64,000 bases of DNA. It comes from CBDDFV01 sp965227335. Its GTDB lineage: Bacteria > Planctomycetota > Phycisphaerae > Phycisphaerales > SM1A02. The stretch spans positions 868,001 through 932,000 of the forward strand of contig CBDDFV010000001.1 of the NCBI GenBank assembly GCA_965227335.1, in the 5' to 3' direction. The notes beneath the pieces were generated by a model. It made no database searches. It was not told the origin of the DNA and saw only the letters and a program-made list of their open reading frames with translations. Both the position numbers and the translations under genes were made by a program. Positions 27,202-34,871 of the stretch are shown piece by piece. Position 1 is the stretch's first letter, and each line of letters begins with the position of its first letter.

Positions 27202-28244
27202 TCGCCATTCCCCATGCTGACCCGCTCATGTCGACCCTCGCCTCGCCGTCGGTGAAGGCGGCGACGTTCTGGATGCCCGAACAGGCGTCCACCACGGCGC
27301 ACGACGTCGACTTCATGTTCTACTTCATCTACTGGGTGTCGCTGTTCTTCTTCGTGGCGATCGTCGGGATCACGGGCTACTTCGTCGTGAAGTACCGTCA
27401 GACCGACGCGGCCCACGCGTCGAACGCGGACGGCCCGACCCACAACATGCCGCTCGAGATCTTCTGGAGCGTCATCCCGCTGGGGCTGGTCATCATCATG
27501 TTCTACCTGGGCATGAAGAGCTACCTCGACCTGCGGGTCGCGCCGGCCGAGACGTACGACGTCTACGTGACCGGCTACAAGTGGGCGTGGCAGTTCGACC
27601 ACTCCTGCGCGACCGAGGCGGGCCAGCTGCACGTCCCCGAGGATCAGCCGGTGAAGTTCATCATGACCTCCACCGATGTGCTCCACTCGATGTTCATTCC
27701 CGCCTTCCGCGTGAAGCAGGACGTCGTGCCCGGCCGCTACTCGACCCTCTGGTTCGAGGCGAAGGAGGACGGCGACTACCGGATCTTCTGCACGGAGTAC
27801 TGCGGCACGCAGCACTCCCAGATGCTCGCCAACCTGACCGTGGTGCCCCAGGAGGACTGGGACGCGGAGCTCGAGCAGCTCTGCAACTGGATCGACGACT
27901 ATCCGGAAGAGGACCTCTACAAGGCGGGTCCGCGGCTGTACGCCCGCTGCTCCTCCTGTCACTCGCTCGACGGCGCCCCGGGCACCGGCCCCTCCTTCCT
28001 CGAGACCCACCAGCTCTGGAAGGACGGCCAGCCGCGGGTCATGTCCGACGGCAGCGAGGTCATGATCACCGAAGACTACATCATGAACTCGATCCTCGTC
28101 CCGCAGCAGAACATCGTGCAGAACTACAGCGGCGCGATGCCCTCGTTCCAGGGGCAGCTCAAGCCCCGCGAACTGCGGGCGCTGGTCGAGTTCATCCGGA
28201 ACCTCGACAAGTTCGACCGCGACGGCAACCTGATCGAGGAGTGA
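27198..28244 (+). CDS. coxB: caa3-type cytochrome c oxidase subunit II with fused cytochrome c
   Basis: This 348-aa protein has two TM helices (~40-62, ~85-108), a cupredoxin domain carrying CuA ligands (DVLHSMF, CTEYCGTQHSQM), and a C-terminal class I cytochrome c domain with CSSCHSL near residue 251 and a late Met ligand (AMPSF). The fusion is what makes the enzyme caa3. It accepts electrons from ActE or cytochrome c and passes them to heme a. No Sec signal or lipobox precedes the first helix. It overlaps the SCO gene by 4 nt (ATGA). Confidence 0.96.
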   Translation: MIAIPHADPLMSTLASPSVKAATFWMPEQASTTAHDVDFMFYFIYWVSLFFFVAIVGITGYFVVKYRQTDAAHASNADGPTHNMPLEIFWSVIPLGLVIIMFYLGMKSYLDLRVAPAETYDVYVTGYKWAWQFDHSCATEAGQLHVPEDQPVKFIMTSTDVLHSMFIPAFRVKQDVVPGRYSTLWFEAKEDGDYRIFCTEYCGTQHSQMLANLTVVPQEDWDAELEQLCNWIDDYPEEDLYKAGPRLYARCSSCHSLDGAPGTGPSFLETHQLWKDGQPRVMSDGSEVMITEDYIMNSILVPQQNIVQNYSGAMPSFQGQLKPRELRALVEFIRNLDKFDRDGNLIEE

Positions 28245-28305
28245 GACGGCTCCCCTCGGGTTCCCTTGACCGACTGATTCCCCACCGTCCTCTGAGGACA
28301 TTTTC

Positions 28306-29988
28306 ATGACGACCATCGGCGTTCGACCGACCGAGACCAACTACCTCACGCACTCGAGCGGGTTCCTTTCGTGGGCCCTGACGCTCGACCACAAGCGGAT
28401 CGGGATCATGTATCTCGTCGCCGTGCTCAGCTCGTTCTTCGTGGGCGGGGTGATGGCGCTGCTCGTCCGCACCGAGCTGATCGCGCCGGGCGAGACGATC
28501 ATGGGCCCGGACATGTACAACCAGGTCTTCACCCTGCACGGGGCGATCATGGTGTTCCTCGTGATCATCCCCTCCGTGCCCGCCGCGCTGGGCAACTTCG
28601 TGCTCCCGATCATGCTCGGGGCGAAGGACGTCGCGTTCCCGCGGCTGAACCTGGGCAGCTTCTACCTGTGGATCATCGGCGCCCTTTGCATGGTGTGGGG
28701 GATCGTCAACGGCGGCGTCGACACCGGCTGGACGTTCTACACGCCCTACTCGGTCGACCCGAACTCCGCGATGGGGGGCGTGGTTCCGGTCGTGACCGGC
28801 GCGTTCATCCTCGGCTTCGCGTCGATCTTCACCGGCATGAACTTCCTCGTCACGATCCACCGGCTCCGTCCGCCGGGCATGACGTGGTTTCGCATGCCGC
28901 TCTTCCTCTGGTCGCTCTACGCGACCGCGGTGATCCAGGTCCTCGCGACGCCGGTCCTCGGCATCACGCTGCTCCTGCTCATCATGGAGCGGGCCTTCGG
29001 CATCGGCATCTTCAACCCCGCCCTCGGCGGCGACCCGGTGCTCTACCAGCACTTCTTCTGGTTCTACTCGCACCCCGCGGTGTACATCATGATCCTCCCG
29101 GCGATGGGCATCATCTCCGAACTGATCGCCGTGCACTCGCACCGCCACATCTTCGGCTACAAGTTCATCGCGTTCAGCTCGATCGCGATCGCGATCTTCG
29201 GCTTCCTCGTCTGGGGCCACCACATGTTCACCTCGGGCCAGTCCCCGCTGATGAACGCGATCTTCTCCGCCATCACCTTCTCGGTGTCGATTCCATCCGC
29301 GGTGAAGGTCTTCAACTGGATGGCCACGATCTACAAGGGCTCCATCGCGCTGAACACGCCGATGCTCTACGCCCTCGGCTTCATCTTCATCTTCTCGATC
29401 GGCGGCCTCACCGGCCTGCCGCTCGCGGTGCTCGCGACCGACGTCCACCTCCACGACACCTACTTTGTGGTCGCCCACTTCCACTACGTGATGATGGGCT
29501 CGGCCCTGCTCGCGATGATCGCGGGCATGTTCCACTGGTGGCCGAAGATCACCGGGAAGATGTACTCCGAGTTCGCCGGCCGCATGTCGTGGCTGTGGGT
29601 CTTCGTCGGGTTCAACCTGACGTTCTTCCCCCAGTTCATCATGGGCACCCACGGCATGCCCCGCCGCTACTGGGACTATCCGGATGAAACCATCTACACG
29701 TTCAACCACCTGCTCTCCACGATCGGGTCGTACGTGATGGCGGTCGGCTTCTTCATCGCCCTGTACTGCTTCCTCCACTCGATCTACCGCGGCCGCAAGG
29801 CCCCGGCGAACCCGTGGGGCGGACGCAGCCTCGAATGGCAGTGCGCGTCCCCGCCGCCGCACAACAACTTCGACGAAGCCCCGACCGTCGGCGACTGCTA
29901 CGACTTCTCCGTCCTCGAATGGGACGAGGAGGAACAGGGCTACACCTGGCGCGACGACGCCGCCCGTCCGACCGCCGAGGATCACTGA
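28306..29988 (+). CDS. coxA: caa3 oxidase subunit I, type A2 heme-copper oxidase
   Basis: This 560-aa, 12-TM catalytic subunit reduces O2 and pumps protons. Visible ligands: heme a His in TLHGAIMVFL; CuB His and crosslinked Tyr region FYSHPAVYIMILP; HHMFTSG; heme a3/a His in HDTYFVVAHFHYVM; and K-pathway Lys in SIPSAVKVFNW. Helix VI has the YSHP form with Ala where A1 enzymes have the Glu of HPEVY, which assigns it to the A2 subfamily that replaces that Glu by a Tyr-Ser pair, as in Rhodothermus caa3. GAGGA precedes the ATG at 28306. Confidence 0.97.
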   Translation: MTTIGVRPTETNYLTHSSGFLSWALTLDHKRIGIMYLVAVLSSFFVGGVMALLVRTELIAPGETIMGPDMYNQVFTLHGAIMVFLVIIPSVPAALGNFVLPIMLGAKDVAFPRLNLGSFYLWIIGALCMVWGIVNGGVDTGWTFYTPYSVDPNSAMGGVVPVVTGAFILGFASIFTGMNFLVTIHRLRPPGMTWFRMPLFLWSLYATAVIQVLATPVLGITLLLLIMERAFGIGIFNPALGGDPVLYQHFFWFYSHPAVYIMILPAMGIISELIAVHSHRHIFGYKFIAFSSIAIAIFGFLVWGHHMFTSGQSPLMNAIFSAITFSVSIPSAVKVFNWMATIYKGSIALNTPMLYALGFIFIFSIGGLTGLPLAVLATDVHLHDTYFVVAHFHYVMMGSALLAMIAGMFHWWPKITGKMYSEFAGRMSWLWVFVGFNLTFFPQFIMGTHGMPRRYWDYPDETIYTFNHLLSTIGSYVMAVGFFIALYCFLHSIYRGRKAPANPWGGRSLEWQCASPPPHNNFDEAPTVGDCYDFSVLEWDEEEQGYTWRDDAARPTAEDH

Positions 29989-30045
29989 TGTTCCGATCGC
30001 GTCGTCCGCGCGACCCGATCACTTCCCGCTGACAGGAATCGAAAC

Positions 30046-30996
30046 GTGTCACAGGCGCCAGCAGAAGCTCACGGCCACGACAGCCACGGTGACGGCGGCC
30101 ACGGCCACGGTCATGATCATGACCACCCGTGGTTCCTCGGCCACCACTGGGAAAACCCGAAGCAGCAGTTCGAGGCCGGCAAGCTCGGGATGTGGTTCTT
30201 CCTCGCCACGGAAGTGCTCCTCTTCGGCGGACTCTTCTGCGGCTACGCCGTGCTCCGGGCCCGTCATCCCGAACTCTTCGAGTACGGCTCCAAGTTCCTC
30301 GACACGAAGATGGGCGCGATCAACACCGGCGTCCTCATCCTCAGCTCGATGACCATGGCCATGGCCGTCACCTACGCCCAGACCAACAAGACGAAGCTCA
30401 TGCAGCTCTGTCTGGTCCTCACGCTGCTCGGCGCGGCGGGCTTCATGGTCATCAAGTACTTCGAGTACACCCACAAGTTCCACGAAGGCATGTACCCCGG
30501 TCTCGCCTTCTACGACGGCCCCAGCCACCCCGAACAGGCGAAGCTCTGGCAACGTGATCCCGTCACGGGGATGATCACCGGGCCCGCCGACGGATCCGCC
30601 GTCGCGCCGCCGCCCTCCGTCGAAGGCCTCCCGCCGGGCGCCGAACCGTCCACCAACCTCCCGGCCGCCGCCCCGCCCACCGGACTCGTCGACGAACAAC
30701 TCGATCGCAACACGATCTCGCGCAAGGGCCCCGACTTCTCCTACTACGCGGACCTCAGCCCGCTCCAGGACCCGGACCGCCCGCCGAACGCGCACATGTT
30801 CTTCAACATCTACTACATGATGACCGGCCTCCACGGGATCCACGTCGTCATCGGCGGCGTCGTGATCGCGTGGATTCTCATCACGTCGAAACGCTACAAC
30901 AGCGAGTACTTCACGCCGGTCGATCTCGGCGGCCTCTACTGGCACGTCGTCGACCTCATCTGGATCTTCCTGTTCCCGCTGTTCTATCTGATCTGA
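30046..30996 (+). CDS. coxC: caa3 oxidase subunit III with His-rich N-terminus and insertion
   Basis: This 316-aa subunit III starts at GTG 30046 (AGGA upstream). Residues 8-27 are a His/Asp/Gly tract (HGHDSHGDGGHGHGHDHDH). The core has LGMWFFLATEVLLFGGLF, then, between two helices (~160-245), a Pro/Ala-rich insertion absent from ordinary subunit III. It ends with the family signature MMTGLHGIHVVIGG and YWHVVDLIWIFLFPLFYL. It stabilises the proton-uptake side of subunit I. The next gene is separated by a palindromic element. Confidence 0.93.
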   Translation: MSQAPAEAHGHDSHGDGGHGHGHDHDHPWFLGHHWENPKQQFEAGKLGMWFFLATEVLLFGGLFCGYAVLRARHPELFEYGSKFLDTKMGAINTGVLILSSMTMAMAVTYAQTNKTKLMQLCLVLTLLGAAGFMVIKYFEYTHKFHEGMYPGLAFYDGPSHPEQAKLWQRDPVTGMITGPADGSAVAPPPSVEGLPPGAEPSTNLPAAAPPTGLVDEQLDRNTISRKGPDFSYYADLSPLQDPDRPPNAHMFFNIYYMMTGLHGIHVVIGGVVIAWILITSKRYNSEYFTPVDLGGLYWHVVDLIWIFLFPLFYLI

Positions 30997-31011
30997 CGAC
31001 CCGACCGTGCG

Positions 31012-31075
31012 ACCCCCGCGAAGCCGGGGGCTGGCGACGCCGCCGATCCATCCAGCCCCCGGCTCCGCCGGGGGT
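31012..31075. repeat. Pair of inverted GC palindromes (BIME/REP-like)
   Basis: Unit A (31012-31032, acccccg...gccgggggct) and unit B (31054-31075), read on the opposite strand, are nearly identical 21-22-nt palindromes. Each can fold alone, and together they give a perfect 13-bp stem, agccgggggctgg (31022-31034) with ccagcccccggct (31052-31064), over a 17-nt loop. A related palindrome forms the terminator at 43814-43847. The position between coxC and the subunit IV gene suggests an mRNA-stabilising or differential-expression element rather than a full terminator, as no T-run follows on the plus strand. Confidence 0.6.
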
Positions 31076-31110
31076 CAACCCACGACGACCCGAGCCTCCC
31101 GGTGAACACC

Positions 31111-31692
31111 ATGGCCGACCACGCCGACACCCCCGACCACCACGACGATCACGACCACGGCGTCGGACATGTCGTCCCGATCAAGTACCTCATCGCCAAC
31201 GGACTGGCGCTCATCGTGCTGACGTTCATCACCGTCGGCGCCCGGTACCTCGACTTCGGGGCCTTCAACTTCGACGACATCAACATCCTGCTCGCCCTCG
31301 CCATCGCAGTGGTCAAGGCGTCCCTCGTGTGCCTGTTCTTCATGCACCTCTTCTGGGACCGGCAGTTCAACTCGATCATCCTCGTGGGATCGCTCTTCTT
31401 CGTGATCCTCATGATCGGGCTCACCATGCTCGACTCCGGCGAATACGAAACCAACGTCGCCGAGTACCGCGAACGCGACCTCGCGAAGTACAAGACCGAC
31501 CTCCCCGCCGCCGTGCCCTATGACGTTCAGGCCGTCAAGGATCGGATCGACGGCCTCGAGGAACGGATGAAGGAACGCATGGCCCACGACGGCGATCACC
31601 ATGGCGATGACCATGGCGACGATCAGGGCGACGATCAGGGCGACGACCACGGCGACGAGGCAGGGGCGGAGGAAGCCGGCGCCGGCTCATGA
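31111..31692 (+). CDS. Cytochrome c oxidase subunit IV-like protein with His/Asp-rich ends
   Basis: This 193-aa protein (ATG 31111; an upstream GTG at 31102 is possible) has three TM helices (~26-46, 55-75, 85-105) with KASLVCLFFMHLFWDR, the signature of prokaryotic oxidase subunit IV (COX4_pro). The N-terminus (HADTPDHHDDHDHGVGH) and the C-terminal tail (HHGDDHGDDQGDDQGDD) are His/Asp tracts encoded partly by 12-nt direct repeats. The middle tail is helical and charged (VKDRIDGLEERMKERM). It overlaps the following gene by 4 nt (ATGA). Confidence 0.88.
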   Translation: MADHADTPDHHDDHDHGVGHVVPIKYLIANGLALIVLTFITVGARYLDFGAFNFDDINILLALAIAVVKASLVCLFFMHLFWDRQFNSIILVGSLFFVILMIGLTMLDSGEYETNVAEYRERDLAKYKTDLPAAVPYDVQAVKDRIDGLEERMKERMAHDGDHHGDDHGDDQGDDQGDDHGDEAGAEEAGAGS

Positions 31693-32384
31693 CGCCCCGC
31701 GGCGACATTCTCCACCACGCCGCCTCGCTGCTCGCCGGCGACCGACGACAAGGCCCGGACCACGCCGACCATCGCAATCCCTTCGGCGACGACGTCGAGG
31801 CCGCCGCGTCCGCCGGCCGCTTCGGCATGTGGCTCCTGCTCCTCACGCTCGGCGTCCTCTTCGCCGCGACCGCGATCGCATTCCTGGTGATGCGGTTCGT
31901 CCCCGTCCCCTCGACCAACCCGAACCCCGAACCGATCCCCGACCTGCCGCCGCTCCCCGCAATCATCTGGCTCGGGGCCCCGATCCTCATCGTCAGCAGC
32001 ATCACCATGCAACGCGCCGTCGCCGCCGCCCGCGCCGGCGCCGGGACGACGCTGACACGGATGATGACGATCACCCTCGCCCTCGGCTTCGCCTTCCTCG
32101 GCGTGCAGACCATCGCGTGGACCCAGTGGGTCGGCCCGACCGCCGACGTCCTCCAGGGCGCCAACCGCGTCTTCCTCGTCACGTCGTTCTATGTCCTCAC
32201 GTCCCTCCACGCCATGCACGTCATCGGCGGACTCATCCCCATGACCGTCGTCGCCCTCCGCGCCCGGCGCGGCGTCTACGCCGCGAACAACGCCCAGGGC
32301 GTCGAGTACTGCGCCATGTACTGGCACTTCCTCGACGGCGTCTGGATCGTCCTCTTCGCGCTGCTGCTCATCGGCGGCGCCTGA
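31689..32384 (+). CDS. Second subunit III-like heme-copper oxidase protein
   Basis: This 231-aa membrane protein has five TM helices. The C-terminal half carries the subunit III signature SLHAMHVIGG and YWHFLDGVWIVLFALL, while the N-terminal half is shortened, with RFGMWLLLLTLGVLFAATAIAF. It is a paralogue of coxC within the same operon and is joined to the subunit IV gene by an ATGA overlap. It may replace or supplement CoxC in the oxidase, or serve in assembly. It is the last intact gene of the cluster. Confidence 0.87.
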   Translation: MTPRGDILHHAASLLAGDRRQGPDHADHRNPFGDDVEAAASAGRFGMWLLLLTLGVLFAATAIAFLVMRFVPVPSTNPNPEPIPDLPPLPAIIWLGAPILIVSSITMQRAVAAARAGAGTTLTRMMTITLALGFAFLGVQTIAWTQWVGPTADVLQGANRVFLVTSFYVLTSLHAMHVIGGLIPMTVVALRARRGVYAANNAQGVEYCAMYWHFLDGVWIVLFALLLIGGA

Positions 32385-32389
32385 GCCGC

Positions 32390-32569
32390 GCCGACACCGT
32401 CCTCGCCGCATCAAACGGATTCCCCATCGACGGCGACGACGACGGCTTCGCCGGCGGCGACCTCGTCATCTCCCTCACCCACCGGTGCGGGCCCGACCTC
32501 AACGGCGACGGCGTCGTCGGACCCCCCGACCTCGCCGCCCTCCTCGCCGCCTGGGGCGCCTGCCCCTGA
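32390..32569 (+). pseudogene. Orphan dockerin-like C-terminal fragment
   Basis: An open stretch without any start codon reads DGDDDGFAGGDLVISLTH, then CGPDLNGDGVVGPPDLAALL and AAWGACP before a stop. This is the C-terminal tail of a planctomycete dockerin protein, with a calcium-loop DLNGDGVVG and the LLAAWG end. Nothing upstream in the same frame looks like the rest of such a protein; the preceding 700 nt belong to the second subunit III gene in another frame. It looks like a remnant left by deletion or recombination between dockerin genes, which are present elsewhere in the window. Confidence 0.6.
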
Positions 32570-32596
32570 CGCCGCCGTCCGTGCGCAACACGTCGA

Positions 32597-33001
32597 TCAC
32601 CGATCGAGGAACCGCGCCATCTCCTCCTCCGTCGCCAACCCGCACGCATCCCCACGTCCGAACCACCGATATCGATTCCGCGCAACCACCCGGTAGCACC
32701 AGTCGCGCAACGGGCGCGGCACAATCAACAGCCACGTCGCCCAACGCCACGGCGCCGGCAGGTATTGACACGCCCGCAGCATCCCCGTGCTGCGAACATA
32801 CCCCGCCCCGTCCTCGATCAACACCATCGTCGACAGATCCGACTCGATCCCGACCGCCGACAACAGCCGCCGTCCGACCTCGCCCTGCAACGCGGCGTAC
32901 CGAAGCCGGCCCTCCCGGTCGCGCGACAGAAGAAAACGCACCGACCGTGCGCACAACCCGCATTCCCCGTCGTAGAGCAGAATCGGGCCGTCGTCGCTCA
33001 T
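32597..33001 (-). CDS. DCC family protein (DUF393), thiol-disulfide oxidoreductase-like
   Basis: This 134-aa protein is named for its N-terminal Asp-Cys-Cys motif, here LLYDGECGLCARSVRFLL. YAALQGEVGRR and LPAPWRWATWLLIVPRPLRDWCYR are also typical. The fold is thioredoxin-like but without proven substrates. The start overlaps the stop of the DUF2071 gene by 4 nt (ATGA), making it the last gene of the ctaB-DUF3179-DUF2071-DCC operon. The location suggests a link to heme or copper handling, but that is inference. Confidence 0.88.
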   Translation of the reverse strand: MSDDGPILLYDGECGLCARSVRFLLSRDREGRLRYAALQGEVGRRLLSAVGIESDLSTMVLIEDGAGYVRSTGMLRACQYLPAPWRWATWLLIVPRPLRDWCYRVVARNRYRWFGRGDACGLATEEEMARFLDR

Positions 33002-33756
33002 GCGACCCGCTCCGGCGGCCAGGCGATGACCTCGATCCGATCCGCCATCAGCAGCGATGACGGCTCGCCATTCAGTTCAACGTTCGGCAGCAGATGCGTC
33101 ATCTCGCACCGCTCGACCGCCCATCGCGCCCGCCGCAACGGCCACGGCTCGTGATGGATCTCGCCGCGCCGGATTCGCCCCCGCCCGTTCGACGCGTACA
33201 GGCAGTACCGCTCCGTCAACCACGCTTCCAGCGATCCGGGCTCGCTTCGGAACGGCCCGCCGTCCGCCTCGTAGACGCACGTCAGCGACGCCGGCGGCGC
33301 GCCTCGGTGCGTCCGGGTGCTGTCGTACTCGACCCGGTCTCCGGTCCGCGACCATGACATCCGGGCGTCGAAGTACGGAAGGTTGAACGTCGCCCGGGCG
33401 CCCCGCACGGCGAGACGATTCGACGCGTCCAGACTGAAGAACCACACCCCCGGCTTCTCGCCGTCGCGCGTCACGTAGGTGCGCACATTCAACTCGGGAA
33501 AAGTGTGCGTCCCCGGCAGCGGCGGGAGCCAGCGCAGCCGCGTTCGATTCATCACGAATGGCACGACCCCCAGCCAGGCCCGTCCGTCGAACGTGTCGAC
33601 CGTCATTCCGCGCGGCAGCAGGGGGGCGATGCGGTCGGGATCGACGGGCCAGTGCGCAAAAAGCAGGTCCGTCCAGACCATCGACATGATCCACGGACGA
33701 CGCGGGCGCGGCCAGGGCCGGTGATCATCTGAAGATGCCGCCGCGCGACGCGTCAC
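32998..33756 (-). CDS. DUF2071 family protein
   Basis: This 252-aa protein is recognised by HRPWPRPRRPWIMSMVWTD, LLFAHWPVDPDRIAPLLPRG, FDGRAWLGVVPF and FPELNVRTYV, all features of the acetoacetate-decarboxylase-like DUF2071 (YqjF) family of unknown biochemistry. The GTG at 33756 is chosen because it keeps the conserved HRPWP block, which an internal ATG would delete, and because its GTGA overlaps the stop of the DUF3179 gene by 4 nt. It is cytoplasmic by composition. Confidence 0.87.
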   Translation of the reverse strand: MTRRAAASSDDHRPWPRPRRPWIMSMVWTDLLFAHWPVDPDRIAPLLPRGMTVDTFDGRAWLGVVPFVMNRTRLRWLPPLPGTHTFPELNVRTYVTRDGEKPGVWFFSLDASNRLAVRGARATFNLPYFDARMSWSRTGDRVEYDSTRTHRGAPPASLTCVYEADGGPFRSEPGSLEAWLTERYCLYASNGRGRIRRGEIHHEPWPLRRARWAVERCEMTHLLPNVELNGEPSSLLMADRIEVIAWPPERVA

Positions 33757-34871
33757 GACTGCTGTGCGAACCACGCAAACCAGAGCGCCGTGCGCACCGA
33801 AGCGTCCGGATGCGTCGCTTCCCCGTCGAATCGCACGACGGCGCCGGTCTCGTCGATCGCCTCCAGCCGCACGGTCACGCCGCCGATCGTGGTCTCCCAC
33901 GCGTTCGCGTCGCCCGCCGCGTCGATCACCTCGTTCAGGTGCAGCACCCGACGCTCGTCGCCCACGTCGATGATCATCACGCGGGATTTCGGCGGGCGTG
34001 AATCGTCGGCGTCCAGCGTGGGACTGATCGGGAACAGGATCTTGTCCGACTCGAAGTACCGCCAGTAGTCGTTCGTCTTGTACTGGCCGATGAATCGCCC
34101 CGGCCGCTCCACGACGGTCGTGTCGGGGTGACGCTTCAGCCAGTTCGCCCAGGTGGTCATCGAGAGCGGCAGCGCTTCGAGCACGAGCTCGTTCTCCGCC
34201 GCCGGGCCGGCCACCGCGTCGCCGATCATCTGCCGCCACAGACTCTCGCCTTCGGCCTCCGGACGACGGTCGTACATCAGCGTGTTCGAATCGACGACGA
34301 GCCCGCTCAGCCGTAACTCCAGCGATTCGCCGTTCACCGTCCGTCGGTACACCGCGGCCGAATCACACAGCGGGCTGTACGTCACGGCGATCGCTTCCCC
34401 GCCCAGGGTGTCGTTGATGATCTCGTGAAAATTAAGCAACTGCAGCGGGTACGCCCGCGCCGCGCCGTTGTGCACGACGCCGATGACGCGGTCGGACGTG
34501 ATCAGGTACGAGCCTCGCTGCTCCTCGTGCGCGGCGTCGATCTCCGACCCCGCGCAGACCGCCGGATCGACCATCGCCGGCAACGCGTTCTTCGGCAGCG
34601 GCGTCGGTCGAATATCGTCGAGCCCGACGCCCCGCAACGTCGACAGATCGAACCCGTACGACGCCACGTTCTCGCCGTCGCCACGCCACCGCTCGCCCGG
34701 GTTGATCACCACCCGGTAAACCGTCCACCCCAGCAGCACCACGACGAAGAACGCCGCCACGGCCAGCACCCAGCCGCCCTCCCGCAGGGTGAGCCGGTTC
34801 GTTTCCAGCCCGGGTTCGGAAAGCGGCGCGGCGTCGGACATCGGGTCGTTGTTCATGGGCGTATTCATCAT
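33753..34871 (-). CDS. DUF3179 family membrane-anchored protein
   Basis: This 372-aa protein has one TM helix near residues 31-54 and a large extracytoplasmic DUF3179 domain: YLITSDRVIGVVHNGAARAYPLQLLNFHEIIND, VTYSPLCDSAAVY and DSNTLMYDRR. The Cys in the SPLC motif and the NFHE His are the conserved family residues and suggest metal binding, but no function is established. The ATGA overlap with ctaB upstream and the GTGA overlap with DUF2071 downstream place it inside a translationally coupled operon with heme O synthase. Confidence 0.86.
   Translation of the reverse strand: MMNTPMNNDPMSDAAPLSEPGLETNRLTLREGGWVLAVAAFFVVVLLGWTVYRVVINPGERWRGDGENVASYGFDLSTLRGVGLDDIRPTPLPKNALPAMVDPAVCAGSEIDAAHEEQRGSYLITSDRVIGVVHNGAARAYPLQLLNFHEIINDTLGGEAIAVTYSPLCDSAAVYRRTVNGESLELRLSGLVVDSNTLMYDRRPEAEGESLWRQMIGDAVAGPAAENELVLEALPLSMTTWANWLKRHPDTTVVERPGRFIGQYKTNDYWRYFESDKILFPISPTLDADDSRPPKSRVMIIDVGDERRVLHLNEVIDAAGDANAWETTIGGVTVRLEAIDETGAVVRFDGEATHPDASVRTALWFAWFAQQS

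Noticed and set aside
32360..32569. Programmed frameshift fusing the second subunit III protein to the dockerin fragment
   Set aside because: No slippery heptamer or stimulatory structure is evident near the stop at 32384, and a dockerin on a terminal membrane helix would be without precedent; a gene remnant is simpler.
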